This document shows, one piece after another, positions 1 to 10,023 of a stretch of DNA of 64,000 nucleotides (positions are counted from its first letter, which is position 1; every line of letters begins with the position of its first letter). Made by a program: the position numbers and the translations under genes. This stretch comes from Oscheius dolichura (taxonomy: Eukaryota > Nematoda > Chromadorea > Rhabditida > Rhabditidae): positions 2,170,001 through 2,234,000 of the forward strand of contig OW051496.1 in the NCBI GenBank assembly GCA_932521035.1. Direction: 5' to 3'. A model generated the notes under the pieces. The model had not been told where the DNA came from. It made no database searches and saw only the letters and a program-made list of their open reading frames with translations.

Positions 1-200
1 CAAACAAACAGACAGACAGACAAACACCATAGCACTTTAATAAAGAGTAGATCCAATTTTGACCGTTAATCCCCTTGAAAAGCGTACGTTTCTCACCATG
101 CCTCCATTGCCAAAACCAAAAATACCCTCATGATCAGAAAAATGAGGCGAATTTTTAAAGCTAAATTTGTTTTAGTCCCTGACAGTCCCTTTAAAACGCA
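1..200 (+). mobile_element. Right end of a TTAA-type fold-back element (family P)
   Basis: Bases from about 125 to 200 match the right end of the elements at 13877 and 25145 (the gatcag-agaaaa-ggcgaatttttaa block followed by ttgttttag). They finish in the terminal motif tccctgacagtccctttaa, shared with other TTAA elements in this window. The rest of the element lies left of the window. It ends a few bases before the splice acceptor of the kinase exon at 209, so it sits in an intron or truncates that gene. Confidence 0.6.
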
Positions 201-208
201 GTGCTCAG

Positions 209-994
209 AAATCCACGACCTCTCCAAAACGTATGATATTGCATTAGTTGTTTCCTGGATACGGCAAATCGGCTCCGGATTACGGTATTTGCATGAAAAT
301 CGGATAATTCACAGAAATGTCAAACCCACTAAGTAAACACTTCTATGGTTTTTTTAAATCATTGTAATTTAGCATACTTTTAGCAGCAAGGGATCACTTA
401 AAATTGACCGGTTTCAGTCTGGCTATAAGGCATACGAAAACAGCGTAATATTACTCTTCTCCTAACAAATTGTAGATGTGGTGTTTCTATAGAGGTGTCG
501 GTACATTTGCTTACATGGCGCCAGAAGTAATCATTTCAAGGTATTATGGCCCACCGGCCGATGTATTCTCATTTGGGGTGACGATCTGGGAAATAAATAT
601 TTCACAGAAAGTTGGTTCAGTTCGTATATCACAGATACTTTCTGGCTTTAGGCATCCAGGGGAATATTTAACTATTTCAACTTATAACGCTACAGATCTG
701 CCAATAGATTCTGATAAAATGGAGGAGGACATGGCGGATCTCCTGAAAAGGTCTGTTGAATTTTGAAGTTATTCCAGCTACTAAAAACACTTATTATAAA
801 TCAAACAGACAACCCAGTCTATAATAAACAAAGTGAAAAGTTCATTTAGATTCCTGTCCCCATCCGCCTCGGATAGACCGTCGCTAATAGAAATCATTGA
901 ATTTGAACCAACAATTGAAGAACAACAGGGAAATCTGCATCAGCAGGATAATAATTGCTGTTTCAAGTTTTATTCGCTTCTATCACAAAAATAA
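209..994 (+). CDS. Pseudokinase tail of the kinase-Kelch family, 5' end outside window
   Basis: The exons are 209-332, 373-444, 493-750 and 850-994. They join in frame at the same intron positions as the intact paralogue at 1467-4059. The protein starts inside the kinase C-lobe at EIHDLSKTYD. The catalytic loop reads HRNVKPTN instead of HRDxKxxN, and the DFG position reads TGFSLA, so both catalytic aspartates are gone. The activation segment end YMAPEV and the DVFSFGVTIWE helix are kept, and the domain closes with DRPSLIEII. It stops at 992-994 with no Kelch domain. The N-lobe would lie left of the window, beyond the transposon end at 1-200. It could be an expressed pseudokinase or a 5'-truncated pseudogene. 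The frame is open across all four exons, which favours recent function. Confidence 0.65.
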
Positions 995-1466
995 AAAAAA
1001 ACCTTGCTCTTATTTTTTTCAAGTATTCTGTGCTGCCCGTCCACGAATTTGATTTAAAAGTTTTTCAGTGTCTTGTTTCCTTCATTCACCACCTCTTCCC
1101 TGAAATTGCTCGTTCAATAAATATAAATACGATATAAAGATCAGAGTTCAGCAAAGATTGGATGTTGCCGTTTGATGGGAAAAATGTGGTGAGAAAAAAA
1201 AAGAACAGAAAGGCAGTCAATAGGGTGTTCTTATCAGTTGCCTGGTTCCGCGTGCCCCTTCCCAATTTCGCATCTTCGTCATTATTGTTTAGAAATCGAT
1301 CAAATTTCGAAAGTGAGAATCATCTAACTCTTGAATTCATCCTTTTATCGAGTATTTCGATTAAGAATACGCGTTCTCCCAAATTTTATAGTTTCAGCAT
1401 TTTCCTGGCTCGTTTTTCTTCTGACTTTATTGGTTTTCTTTCAGCCATCGTTGGTTTTTTTTCGCG
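995..1466. other. Intergenic, promoter side of the kinase-Kelch gene
   Basis: No gene is supported here. Short open frames across 1162-1557 have no recognisable protein and shadow the 5' region of the next gene. A tttctttcag acceptor ends about 23 bases before the ATG at 1467, which could be a spliced-leader acceptor or a 5'UTR intron. Confidence 0.4.
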
Positions 1467-4059
1467 ATGGGAAACACTTCTTCGTCCGCCAAACAAACCG
1501 ACGATGGTACGTTTACTTCAATTTTTCGAAAAGGGGCGGACGGAAAAGTCCCTGTGAGTTGTGAAATCATTGTTTTTCTGACTCTGGGTACCTTGTATAG
1601 AATTATTTCAGGAGTTCCCTATTACGTGTTAGACGATTTTAAAGGGCTTACAAAGGTAGATAGTGGAGGAAACGGGACAGTTAGGATGGGAGAGGAGAGA
1701 GCAAAGAAACGGTTAGTCTGTGTACAGGTTCCCGTTATAATTCTTTCAGACTCGTAGCTGTAAAATTCTTTAACAATGTGGACGAATATTCTGAAAGGGA
1801 GATACAATTTCTTAAAACGGTAAGAATAGCGCTTCTGTTGATAATTTCCTTATTCCAGCAAACCCATCCAAATATAATTGGACTATTTGGAGTTATCTGG
1901 GAAGCGGGTTATTTGAATAGTCGCCCAGTTTATACGGGATACGTGATGGAGTATATGAAGCTTGGTAGTTTACATCGAGGTCACTATCAGTAGTTTTGCG
2001 TCGAAATTTAAACAATTTAGAAATCCACGATGCCTCTAAAAGTTACGATATGACGCTAATTAAAACGTGGATCAGTCAAATCGGCTCGGCGTTACAGTAT
2101 CTCCATACAAATGGGATAATTCATAGAGACGTCAAACCACATAAGTAGGTCTTCTTTTCTTATACGGTAGCCCTTTTTCAGTATTCTTTTAGCCACGCGA
2201 ACACATCTAAAATTGGCTGATTTTGGCCTGGCTAGGAATATTTCTCACAAAAATACCTATACTTCCGGGTAAACGACACTTCTTTTCCCTGTAATGTTGT
2301 TATTCCAGTCGCATTGGTAGCGACCCCTACATGGCCCCGGAAATAGTAGATACAGAAAAGAATTATGGGCCGTCGGCTGATGTCTATTCATTTGGAGTCA
2401 CAATATGGGAAATTATACATAGGAAGTTGGTTAATGTAACAAATCACAGGCATCAAAAGTTTATAGAAACCCGCGAGATTATATAAGGTATACGACGGAC
2501 GGCATGGGCAATCTTTTCCCGATAGAGCTCCCGATAGATTCAAATAAAATGGATGAGGAGATGTCTAGTTTCGTGACAAGGTTTGCATTTTCGAAGAAAT
2601 TCAGGTGGTTGTGGTTGTAGCTGGGTAAAAAATGAGTACACCAAAAAGGAAATAAAGCAATTCTGGAACAAGCAAATCTAGAACCATACATGGTGGAAAC
2701 GCTCAATTTTGGGCGCGCTCGTTTTTTCTCTCGAAGCGTTACGTAACATATCAGCTTCCAAAGTTTGTGAGGCTACCATTTTTTTTGTCGGCTCGTTTTA
2801 GCTGCGACCAGCGTCACGAGAATCGGCGTGACGTGCTCTCCAAGATGGTGTTTGAATTTTAGAAATTGACCGAGAAATACCCAAGATACAGACACAAACG
2901 TCCGACACTCGCACCTACGCCCAAAAATAGGCGCGCGTGCTCATATATGCCCAGAACTGCCATGATCCACTGTATTTCGTTACGGTCACAAACTGATACG
3001 ACCTTCTCCTAGCAATGCATACAAAGATCATAGTCCATTTAGAAGTTTGCAACGAAGCGTCTCACATAGGCCGTCAATCAGGGAAATTACTGAATTTGTT
3101 CAAAAAACCGAGCAGACGGTAGGTATCGTTTTACAATCCGGGAAACTAATTCGAATCTTTAGATTTTGATCATGAAATCGGGACCGAGTAACACATCGCC
3201 TTGGAAAGCGTTACGACTGCCTCTGGGACGCCAAATTGGCGGTGTCGTTTGTCTCAATGGCGAACTTTATATCATCGCCGGCGCCTGTAAAAACTTATTG
3301 CTATTGGACAAAAATATGAAATGGATTGATAAGGCAGATTTGAATGTTAGCCGGGAATGGATTGCGAATAGTTGTGTGGAATGTGACGGATACATTTGGG
3401 TATTGGGAGGAGAGAACGACGAGAGTTGGAGCATCAGCAGTGTGGAACGATACGACCCGAAGGAGGATAAATGGACACTGATGCCGTAAGTTTTAGAATT
3501 GTGTTTTGATTCGACTGCTTTTAGAGAGATGAAATATTCCCGAGCACAGGCAGCTGCGACCGTCGGTAATGGGAAAATATATGTCTGTGGAGGAAGGGAA
3601 GGCTTTCGTGCCCGTTTGGCTAGTGTAGAATGTTTTGATCCGAAAAGTGGCGTTTGGACGGAGCTGACGGAGATGCCAACACCCCTGGCTGGTCATTCCC
3701 TTGTTTTCTATAGAACCAAGCTGGTTCTAATGGGAGGAAGAGATGACGACGATAGGTGTACCGCCGCCGTTCTGGAGCTGGATCCCTTGGAGGAAAATGG
3801 ACAGTGGAAGAAGTTGAGACCGATGAATAATCCCTGTTCTGACTTTACTGGAATTGTACTGGACCGAGAGATTATTACAATTGACGGGAAATCTGCTCCA
3901 AACATTCTTCAAGTAGAAGTATATGATGGAAGACAATGGCAGTATAAACTGTTCTTCCCTCCAGAAATCACCTGTTCCTCTGCTGTTCTTATTCCTCCAG
4001 AATTAGGCGACCGGCTGTGCCCCTATACGGAAGATATCTTTTCATTGTATGGACAATAA
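1467..4059 (+). CDS. Protein kinase-Kelch repeat protein, intact (568 aa)
   Basis: Eleven exons join in frame: 1467-1506, 1612-1711, 1750-1819, 1859-1979, 2021-2144, 2182-2268, 2309-2425, 2467-2580, 3043-3118, 3163-3485 and 3525-4059 (1707 nt, 568 residues). The N-terminus MGNTSSSAK fits the N-myristoylation pattern (Gly2, Ser6), suggesting membrane attachment. The kinase domain covers about residues 20-280. It has a glycine-rich loop DSGGNGTV, VAVK lysine (about 52), YSEREI helix-C glutamate, HRDVKPHN (about 145), DFG (about 165) and YMAPE (about 188), so it should be catalytically competent. The style resembles TKL/MLK-like Ser/Thr kinases. Residues 284-568 form Kelch repeats with W, GG and VERYDPKEDKW/VECFDPKSGVW motifs, expected to fold as a beta-propeller for binding partners. 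The stop codon overlaps the poly(A) signal AATAAA. The intron 2581-3042 holds a degenerate MITE. Substrate and pathway are unknown. Confidence 0.88.
2686..2948 (+). repeat. Degenerate fold-back element, family M2
   Basis: The ends atacatgg...aattttgggcgcgc and gcgcgtgctcatatat are diverged inverted copies of those at 8623-9044 and 34791-35868. The interior keeps a gcgttacgtaac core and the cgagaaatacccaagatac block. It lies within an intron of the kinase-Kelch gene on the same strand. Confidence 0.6.
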
Positions 4060-4060
4060 A
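4055..4060 (+). terminator. Poly(A) signal AATAAA overlapping the stop codon
   Basis: AATAAA is at 4055-4060 and the TAA stop is 4057-4059, so the 3'UTR must be very short. Confidence 0.5.
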
Positions 4061-4755
4061 AGAGGGTTTATAGCATAAAATTAGACATTATTATGACAAT
4101 TGGTACAAGCTTGTCCATTTTGCAATGAATAAACGGGTCTCTCTGGCGTTTTCTCTATTTTTTTCGACGAATGTTCTCCGCTCAAGGATTACTGGAATAG
4201 CACATTACAAAACCGCCTTTTCTTTTTTTTGATTTTTTGAAACTATTGGCGGGGATGAACCCTCAAAAACCAAGTTGCAATGTTCTCTACTTACTTTTAG
4301 CCGGTCAGTGGATTTTTTGCGGCACCTTTCTGGTTATAGCTTGGTAATTTCTCACCCGTTTTCAAAAATTCGGAGAGCAGATCAAGGCGATGTTTACAGT
4401 TTTGCGTTTAGCGTAAAAGGCCTAACAGAAATTTCTGCTACAGTTTTCCTTTATATTCATTGGAATCTTTTGAATTTTGATTAGACAATAATATGTTTAC
4501 AGCCTGATTCTTGAAATGGATATAATCCGCTTGAAACAAAATCCCCTCTGAGCTGTTTGGTTAGCCGTTCTACTTTTCCCCTTCCCTCTCTCCCTCCCCC
4601 GCCCCGTCGTCGTCTCTTCCTCCGTCATAATGTTTTTCAAAAGCTGCTGCAAACATCGATAGCTAACGGGGGCTGCTCGGACCCTTCGGCTCATTCCGAG
4701 GGGAGGGGTCCCACCCCTCTCCCCTGGCATTATTCCCTTCCCCTCTTTCGTCTCA
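4061..4755. other. Intergenic; fragment of an 'agccggtca' repeat near 4282
   Basis: No gene is supported. Bases 4282-4320 (ctacttacttttagccggtcagtg) match the end of the fold-back element at 18788-19197. The rest is pyrimidine-rich and low complexity. Confidence 0.4.
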
Positions 4756-7700
4756 ATGGCCCCCAGGAAAAAACGTCATTCTGCTAAAAATTTGGCTTCA
4801 AATCTTCCTAGGGCAAGAAAAACTTCATCACAACAGAAGAATTCTATTTCTAGTCGGACCAAAACATCAAAAAGTCGAAAATCGGAAGGAAAGAAGAAGA
4901 TTTCAATCGGAAAAAGGCAGTCACCAATTGATATTCGCTGTGAAATTATCCAACACGACGCTAGAAAATGCCAGGTAGGGGGTTTGACTTACAAGGGAAC
5001 TTTTTCAGTAAGCGATGCGTTCTTGCCAAACAAAGTACACCATTCGATAGAGAATGAAAAGTTGTACAAGAAGCTGGTGTCAGGAAGTGTCTAACGCTCC
5101 CTGTGACATTTTCCTCATACTGTAGAAAAGAACATCATTGCTCTAATTTCATCCATTTCCAAACAGCATCATGGCTCAACAGGTAAAAGGTTGGCCTATG
5201 GTTGTACAGACCCAAGTTCGGTCTCGGTTGCATTTTTTGCCCTTTTTTCTGGCTCACTTCTTTTGAGCGGTCGCTTTCATTTTGCAAAGGAATTTCTTTG
5301 AAAATTTTCCAAGTCTTTCCCTATATGTGTTGCTCTGTAACTGGGTGCATTAGGCACTTCCTGACTTCGGATTCATAGATAAATTTTGATTCTCTATCGA
5401 ATGGTGTACTTCAGTACACAGGAACGCATCGCTTTTTGAAAAAGTTCCCTTGTTAGTTTTAGTGGAATTGGAAATTCCGAGTGGATATTTTATGTATATT
5501 GGAGAAGCTACAAAATGCTATCGAGTAAAATACCACAATTCCATTTATCCTTTTCAGCTCAATTCCATTTCCAATGTAATTTCACGGTTCTTGGAGACCA
5601 ATTCATCCAGATCTTTTCTTTTTTCGTCGTTTGATTCATGATTACGGTAGAAATCTTCAATTTTGATCAATAGGTCTAACAACGGAGGCTTCAAATACTC
5701 CCGAACCATGGAAAACCCCGCAGAAAATGCTTTGATCACCCTCCATTTATTTTGTTTACTGTAGAATTCGCTATTTTTTCTGATGGATCAGCATCAGTAT
5801 AAGTAAAAATCATTAGTAATTCGTTCCAATGAGTGGCTACTAGTAATTCTTCCACTATTTATCCTCAATCCGTAACAACGGATTTAGATTCTTTTCACCT
5901 GATCAAAATTTCAATTACTGTCGTTTCTGGATGATTGGAACTCGGAAAATTGTCACTCTCCTTTTGAATCCGAAGTTTGAATAAGAACTTCCCGAAAAAT
6001 AAAGAAACGAAGAGAAAACATTAAAAATAAAAACCTCATGGCTGATAAAGAGGTAACACTTTCAGTAAATTTGTTAACGAGCCTCCGTTCATTTTTCTCG
6101 CCAAACATTTTTATCACGTTATCACCTCAGGCATCCGCTCTAGCGATCAATTCTAATATTGCCCCCTCAAAACATTTCCCAATTTCCCCCTTTTCCAGAA
6201 AGATTCCCTTCGTCTCAATTATTCTCCTGGTGATTGTTGTGAGTTGACCGCCGATTCTTCCGGATTTCGTGTAGATGTTAGTCCGAATTGTAGCACCAGT
6301 AATTTTTCCTCTTTTATCCATAAAAAAGCTAAAAACTTCAGATCTTCGTGCCCGTCATCTGCCAGGACGTTACCAGCTGGCTCAATTCCATGCCCATTGG
6401 GGGCAGGATGCCAGTTGCGGGTCTGAACATCTTCTAAACGGAATGGCAATGAGTGGAGAGGTTCATTTCGTCTTTTGGAACACGAAATATAAGAATTTGG
6501 AGAGGGCAATGGAATATGGAGAGGGATTGGCTGTTTTAGGCGTATTTTTGAAGGTACGAAACCCAACAATACAGACCAAAAGAACGACAAAAATATCGAT
6601 TTTATGGTGAAATTGGAACATTCTTTAGTTTCCTTTCAGGAAGGGGAAGAGTCGTCCAATTATCAGCTCCTCTTTGATCTAGTGCAAGAAGCTAACGAAA
6701 GACGGAAGGCTGCTCCCGTGCCGGAGACATTTGACCTGGAACAACTGCTTCCTGCAGCAGGTTTGTGATGGAAATTTGAGTTCTCCTTAAAGTTTCACTC
6801 AAACAATAATAGCCTGTCTGTAAAAGCCCGGCTGTGATAGCTTCTGCCCTTGTTTTTGACACGATTATTTTGAGCTATTTTGAGAATTCGACCGCCGAAA
6901 ATTTTGTGCAGCCCCGTTTTGGTTTTACTTTTTTTTTAAGTCGTCTGTTTTGCCTATCACAAAAAACGGGTTTACTACCCATTTTTTTTTTCAATTGCCG
7001 CCCGTCAAAATCTTTGGTTCATTAGGAACAGTAGTCAGTTCATCCCGGGCCAAGTCTGATGCTCTTTCTCTTTGTCATTTTTCTCTCCCAAAAAACTTTG
7101 TTTCTGCTTCAAAAACACTGAATATCCGTGTCAAGAGGTGATTTTTGATCTTCGTCTTCACCTCTTCTTCCAAAATACGGTAGCCATTCCGTTTTTTTAC
7201 ACTGTTTTATTCCCGTTTATCACTTATAACCAGTGGTGTCTCCCGTTTTGCCGGGGTCGGGAAAAGACGTTCTTGTTTTACACAGGTTAATTTCCTTGGC
7301 TGTTCTTGTGTTTATTTTTAGTTGTTCCATATCGTTTCTCGTTACATCTTCCACTCTGAGTTTTCGTCTTCCTCTTCTTCTTTTTCCTCCGTTATTGTAG
7401 TATAGCATCCTCTTGATTAGGTGTTCTTTATCTCTTCTATAAGCATGACCGAAGAATTTCACAAAGCAGCCTTTTTCTTTCATTTTGTCTGATATTTTTG
7501 TCATTTGTAGAGATCCTATGATGTGTTTATTGGGCACTTTATCTGTTTTGTTCAGTCCACATGTCCATCTTGCCATTTTCATCTTATTTACATTTCTATT
7601 CACTACAAGTATGCCTCCGGCCGTCTTCGACGGCACTGGGAGCCACAACTCGGCGAAAAACAGTCGACAGCGCCGGCTCCCCCTTCCCAAAACGCTGTTC

Positions 7701-8257
7701 TAGTAATTTTCTTGTCGAATAAGCTTTGACAATCGGATAAAACCTGACGGTCGAAATGTCTGCTTTTCTCCCATTTGACCGGTCATTCTACACAAACGAC
7801 AGGTCTTGCAGACAGACAGGCAGAGATCTACCCATTATTAGGGTAGGATTTTAGCCAGGAACATTTTTCAACAGTTTTTCAAAACGATTTTGCTTCACGT
7901 ACCCCATATTTACTAAATCTGCCCGTTTATACATTGAAATTTCCGTCGGCGTTTTCAATTCTTCTCCCTAAAAAGCTATTGTTTCAACAAACCGATAAAT
8001 ATCCCTAAATCCCGCGGCTTTTGTTTTTCCTACAATTCCATTTTCTTCCAGAAAATCGCGACTTTGTGACCTACCCAGGCTCGCTGACAACTTCTCCCTT
8101 TTCGGAATGTGTCATCTGGACTGTCCTACTCGAGCCGGTCGAAGTCTCGAAAAAGCAACTAGACGTATTGAGAGCCGTTACCCCGGCCAATTATAGAGAG
8201 TGCCAAGATTTGTGTCATAGGAAAGTACTGTCATCCACCGCTGTCATTTCTAGGTGA
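4756..8257 (+). CDS. Alpha-carbonic anhydrase, basic N-terminal extension (285 aa)
   Basis: Exons 4756-4974, 6199-6298, 6342-6553, 6640-6760 and 8052-8257 join in frame (858 nt). The domain starts with RQSPIDI and contains the zinc ligands in QFHAHWG (His about 123 and 125) and GEVHF (His about 148). It also has the GSEH glutamate and the C-terminal YPGSLTTSP-ECVIW block with the gatekeeper threonine. It should bind zinc and hydrate CO2, but the position of the usual proton-shuttle histidine (NNGHxxxV in CA2-like enzymes) reads SSGFRVDV, so turnover may be slow. About 65 residues before QSPI are Lys/Ser/Arg-rich and replace the usual HWGY...W start of the fold. No signal peptide is visible, so the protein may be cytosolic or nuclear. 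Alternatively an upstream first exon was missed. Introns carry a fold-back element (4988-5456) and a LINE fragment (7220-7690). AATAAA lies at 8316-8321. Confidence 0.88.
4988..5456 (+). repeat. Fold-back element with tRNA-like core (family T)
   Basis: Terminal inverted repeats: cttacaagggaactttttca at the left and its near-complement at the right, continuing through agcgatgcgttc and the ccattcgatagagaat block. The middle (5170-5232) has tRNA promoter-like boxes, tggctcaacagg (A-box-like) and agttcggtctc (B-box-like). A second copy is at 62832-63424. It lies in the first intron of the carbonic anhydrase gene and starts 14 bases after the donor. Confidence 0.75.
7220..7690 (-). mobile_element. 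Non-LTR retrotransposon (RTE/CR1-like) reverse-transcriptase tail, fragment
   Basis: The minus-strand frame reads KMARWTCGLNKTDKVPN, then HIIGSLQM, FFGHAYRRDKEHLIKRM and a KRRRGRRKLR stretch. This order (ARWxCGx...NxxIRxxL...WFGHxxRR...RGRPxxRW) is the conserved C-terminal tail of RTE/CR1-class reverse transcriptase polyproteins. The endonuclease and catalytic RT domains are absent. It is a dead 5'-truncated insertion in intron 4 of the carbonic anhydrase gene, on the opposite strand. The upstream start of the open frame (about 7590-7690) is not recognisably RT. Confidence 0.75.
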
Positions 8258-8315
8258 TATTGTTGATTTTTTATGTAAAAAAATAGAAAAGAGAATAGGA
8301 AAAGATATTCGGGTG

Positions 8316-8321
8316 AATAAA
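8316..8321 (+). terminator. Poly(A) signal of the carbonic anhydrase gene
   Basis: AATAAA lies 59 bases after the stop codon. Confidence 0.5.
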
Positions 8322-8622
8322 GATTCTTTATTTATGTGTATTTCGTCACAACGGTGTAATATCTTCTTCAGCAGCCGGGGATTTTTAAAGTTTTACCAAA
8401 GCATTATTATCTGTTTTACAAAATGTCGAGGCTGTTTGAACAGTGTCACAAGAGTTCAAAATAATTTTCCTGGCTGTTTTTGGAGAACAAAGTAAAAAGA
8501 CAGGACGAAAGCAGCCAGTATCCGCGAAAAAGTCTTGTGAAAACGAATGCAATTTCAAAAAGAAAAAGCAAACTTGACTGAAAAGTAAAAATCGGTGTAG
8601 ATTTAGCCATCTACTTGGAGGC

Positions 8623-9044
8623 ATACATGGGCAAAACGCCCAATTTCGGGCGCGCCCGTTTTCGGGGCGAAAAACGGGCGTTGACTGGAGTGTCGGATGT
8701 TTGTGTCCGTATCTCGGGCATTTCTTGGTCAATTTCAAAACTTTTACTTGCATCTTGTAGAGCACGTCAAGGCGATTCTAACAAGCCTGGTCATAGCTCA
8801 AGCGGACAGAAAGAAAAATCGCTAGCCTCACAAACGTTGACTTGGTCGAGATTGGTCTCAGGAAGCGTTACGTAACGCTCCTTTATCAACGTTTGGTAGG
8901 CTAGCGATTTTCCTTTCGGTCCGTTTGAGCTATGACCAGGCTCATTAGAATCGTCTTGACGTGCTCAACAGGAGGTTCTTTGAATTTTAAAAATTCACCG
9001 AGAAATACCCGAAAACGGGCGCGCCGGGCGTTTTCGCGATGTAT
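8623..9044 (+). repeat. Palindromic MITE, family M2
   Basis: A 422-bp imperfect palindrome. The ends are atacatgggcaaaacgccc and the matching gggcgttttcgcgatgtat. Its arms continue through gagcacgtcaaggcgatt and gctagcgatttt and fold about gcgttacgtaacgc near 8868-8881. The family also includes 2686-2948 and the larger 34791-35868. No coding capacity. Confidence 0.8.
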
Positions 9045-10023
9045 GCTTGGAGGAAAATAACTTACAAATCTCGACAGATACATTGAACAAACTTGATTTC
9101 TGCCTCTATGTTTCATCTAATTGATAAAGGTTTGTGGTCTCGAAGTCTTGTACTGTTGTAGATGTAAATTTTACCCGATCTTCTGGTTGTCAGCTTCTTC
9201 TGAAGGTTGTAAATGGAGGAAGCACATCTTTACAAGGGGGAAAAGATTAGAAAAGAAGCTGTGGAGTGAAGATTGTCACATCTAGCGAGCTGTTAGGGAT
9301 CGGAGTCTATGAATGCAGCTCTACAGAAGGAGAAGGGGTCATTGTATAGGCAGCTCAAGACATTTCGGCTAATTGTGCATGTAAAATGGCCTATAAAAGT
9401 GATGTTTTTATTTGTATCGAGGGCTAAAATATCGCAATAATGAGGAGTAGAATGGATGAGGTAACGTAGAAGAAGTGAAGATTCCCTGAAAAGGAAGATC
9501 AATACTTTGTACTCGTTCCTGCTGTATCAATACACTTTGCTCAAGAATTTATGGCTGCTACGAAACCGAGCACCATTTCAACATTTCTCCTATTGGATTT
9601 TCTTTTCGATATGATTTCACACGACAAATTTGCATGCCCCTCCTAACTTGCGACCAACATCTGTTATTCTCTTTTCCTTTTATACTGTCTACTCAAAACA
9701 ATTTATAATCTTTAAAAAAAACTGGGCTCCTGGCTGTTTTCATTGTCCTTCAGGCTTCCCTTCCAATATAACCGAGAACGTCCACAAACTTTATGGCAGT
9801 TAGAAAAGAGAAAAGAAAATCAGAAACTGTCATGTTTTTCACCCAATTCAACTCTTTTATTCTTTCGCCGGCTATCTCTCAGATCTCTTTTGAAATGGAC
9901 TTTTGGCTTCCATCTTCCACTTTTAGACGCAATTCAAACCATTCGCTGATCGAAAAAGACAGGTGAATTTTGCCAACTCCGACAGATACGATCATAAATC
10001 GCTGCAGAAGTTTCCTCAGGAAT
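9045..10023. other. Intergenic, no gene supported
   Basis: The region is AT-rich with short open frames only. It is downstream of the minus-strand secreted-protein gene. No recognisable protein, RNA gene or terminal repeat was seen. Confidence 0.4.

Noticed and set aside
1162-1557. 131-codon open frame upstream of the kinase-Kelch gene
   Set aside because: No domain, crosses the supported first exon in another frame, low-complexity composition.
5170-5232. True tRNA gene in the carbonic anhydrase gene intron
   Set aside because: Only promoter-like boxes within a fold-back element. No cloverleaf.
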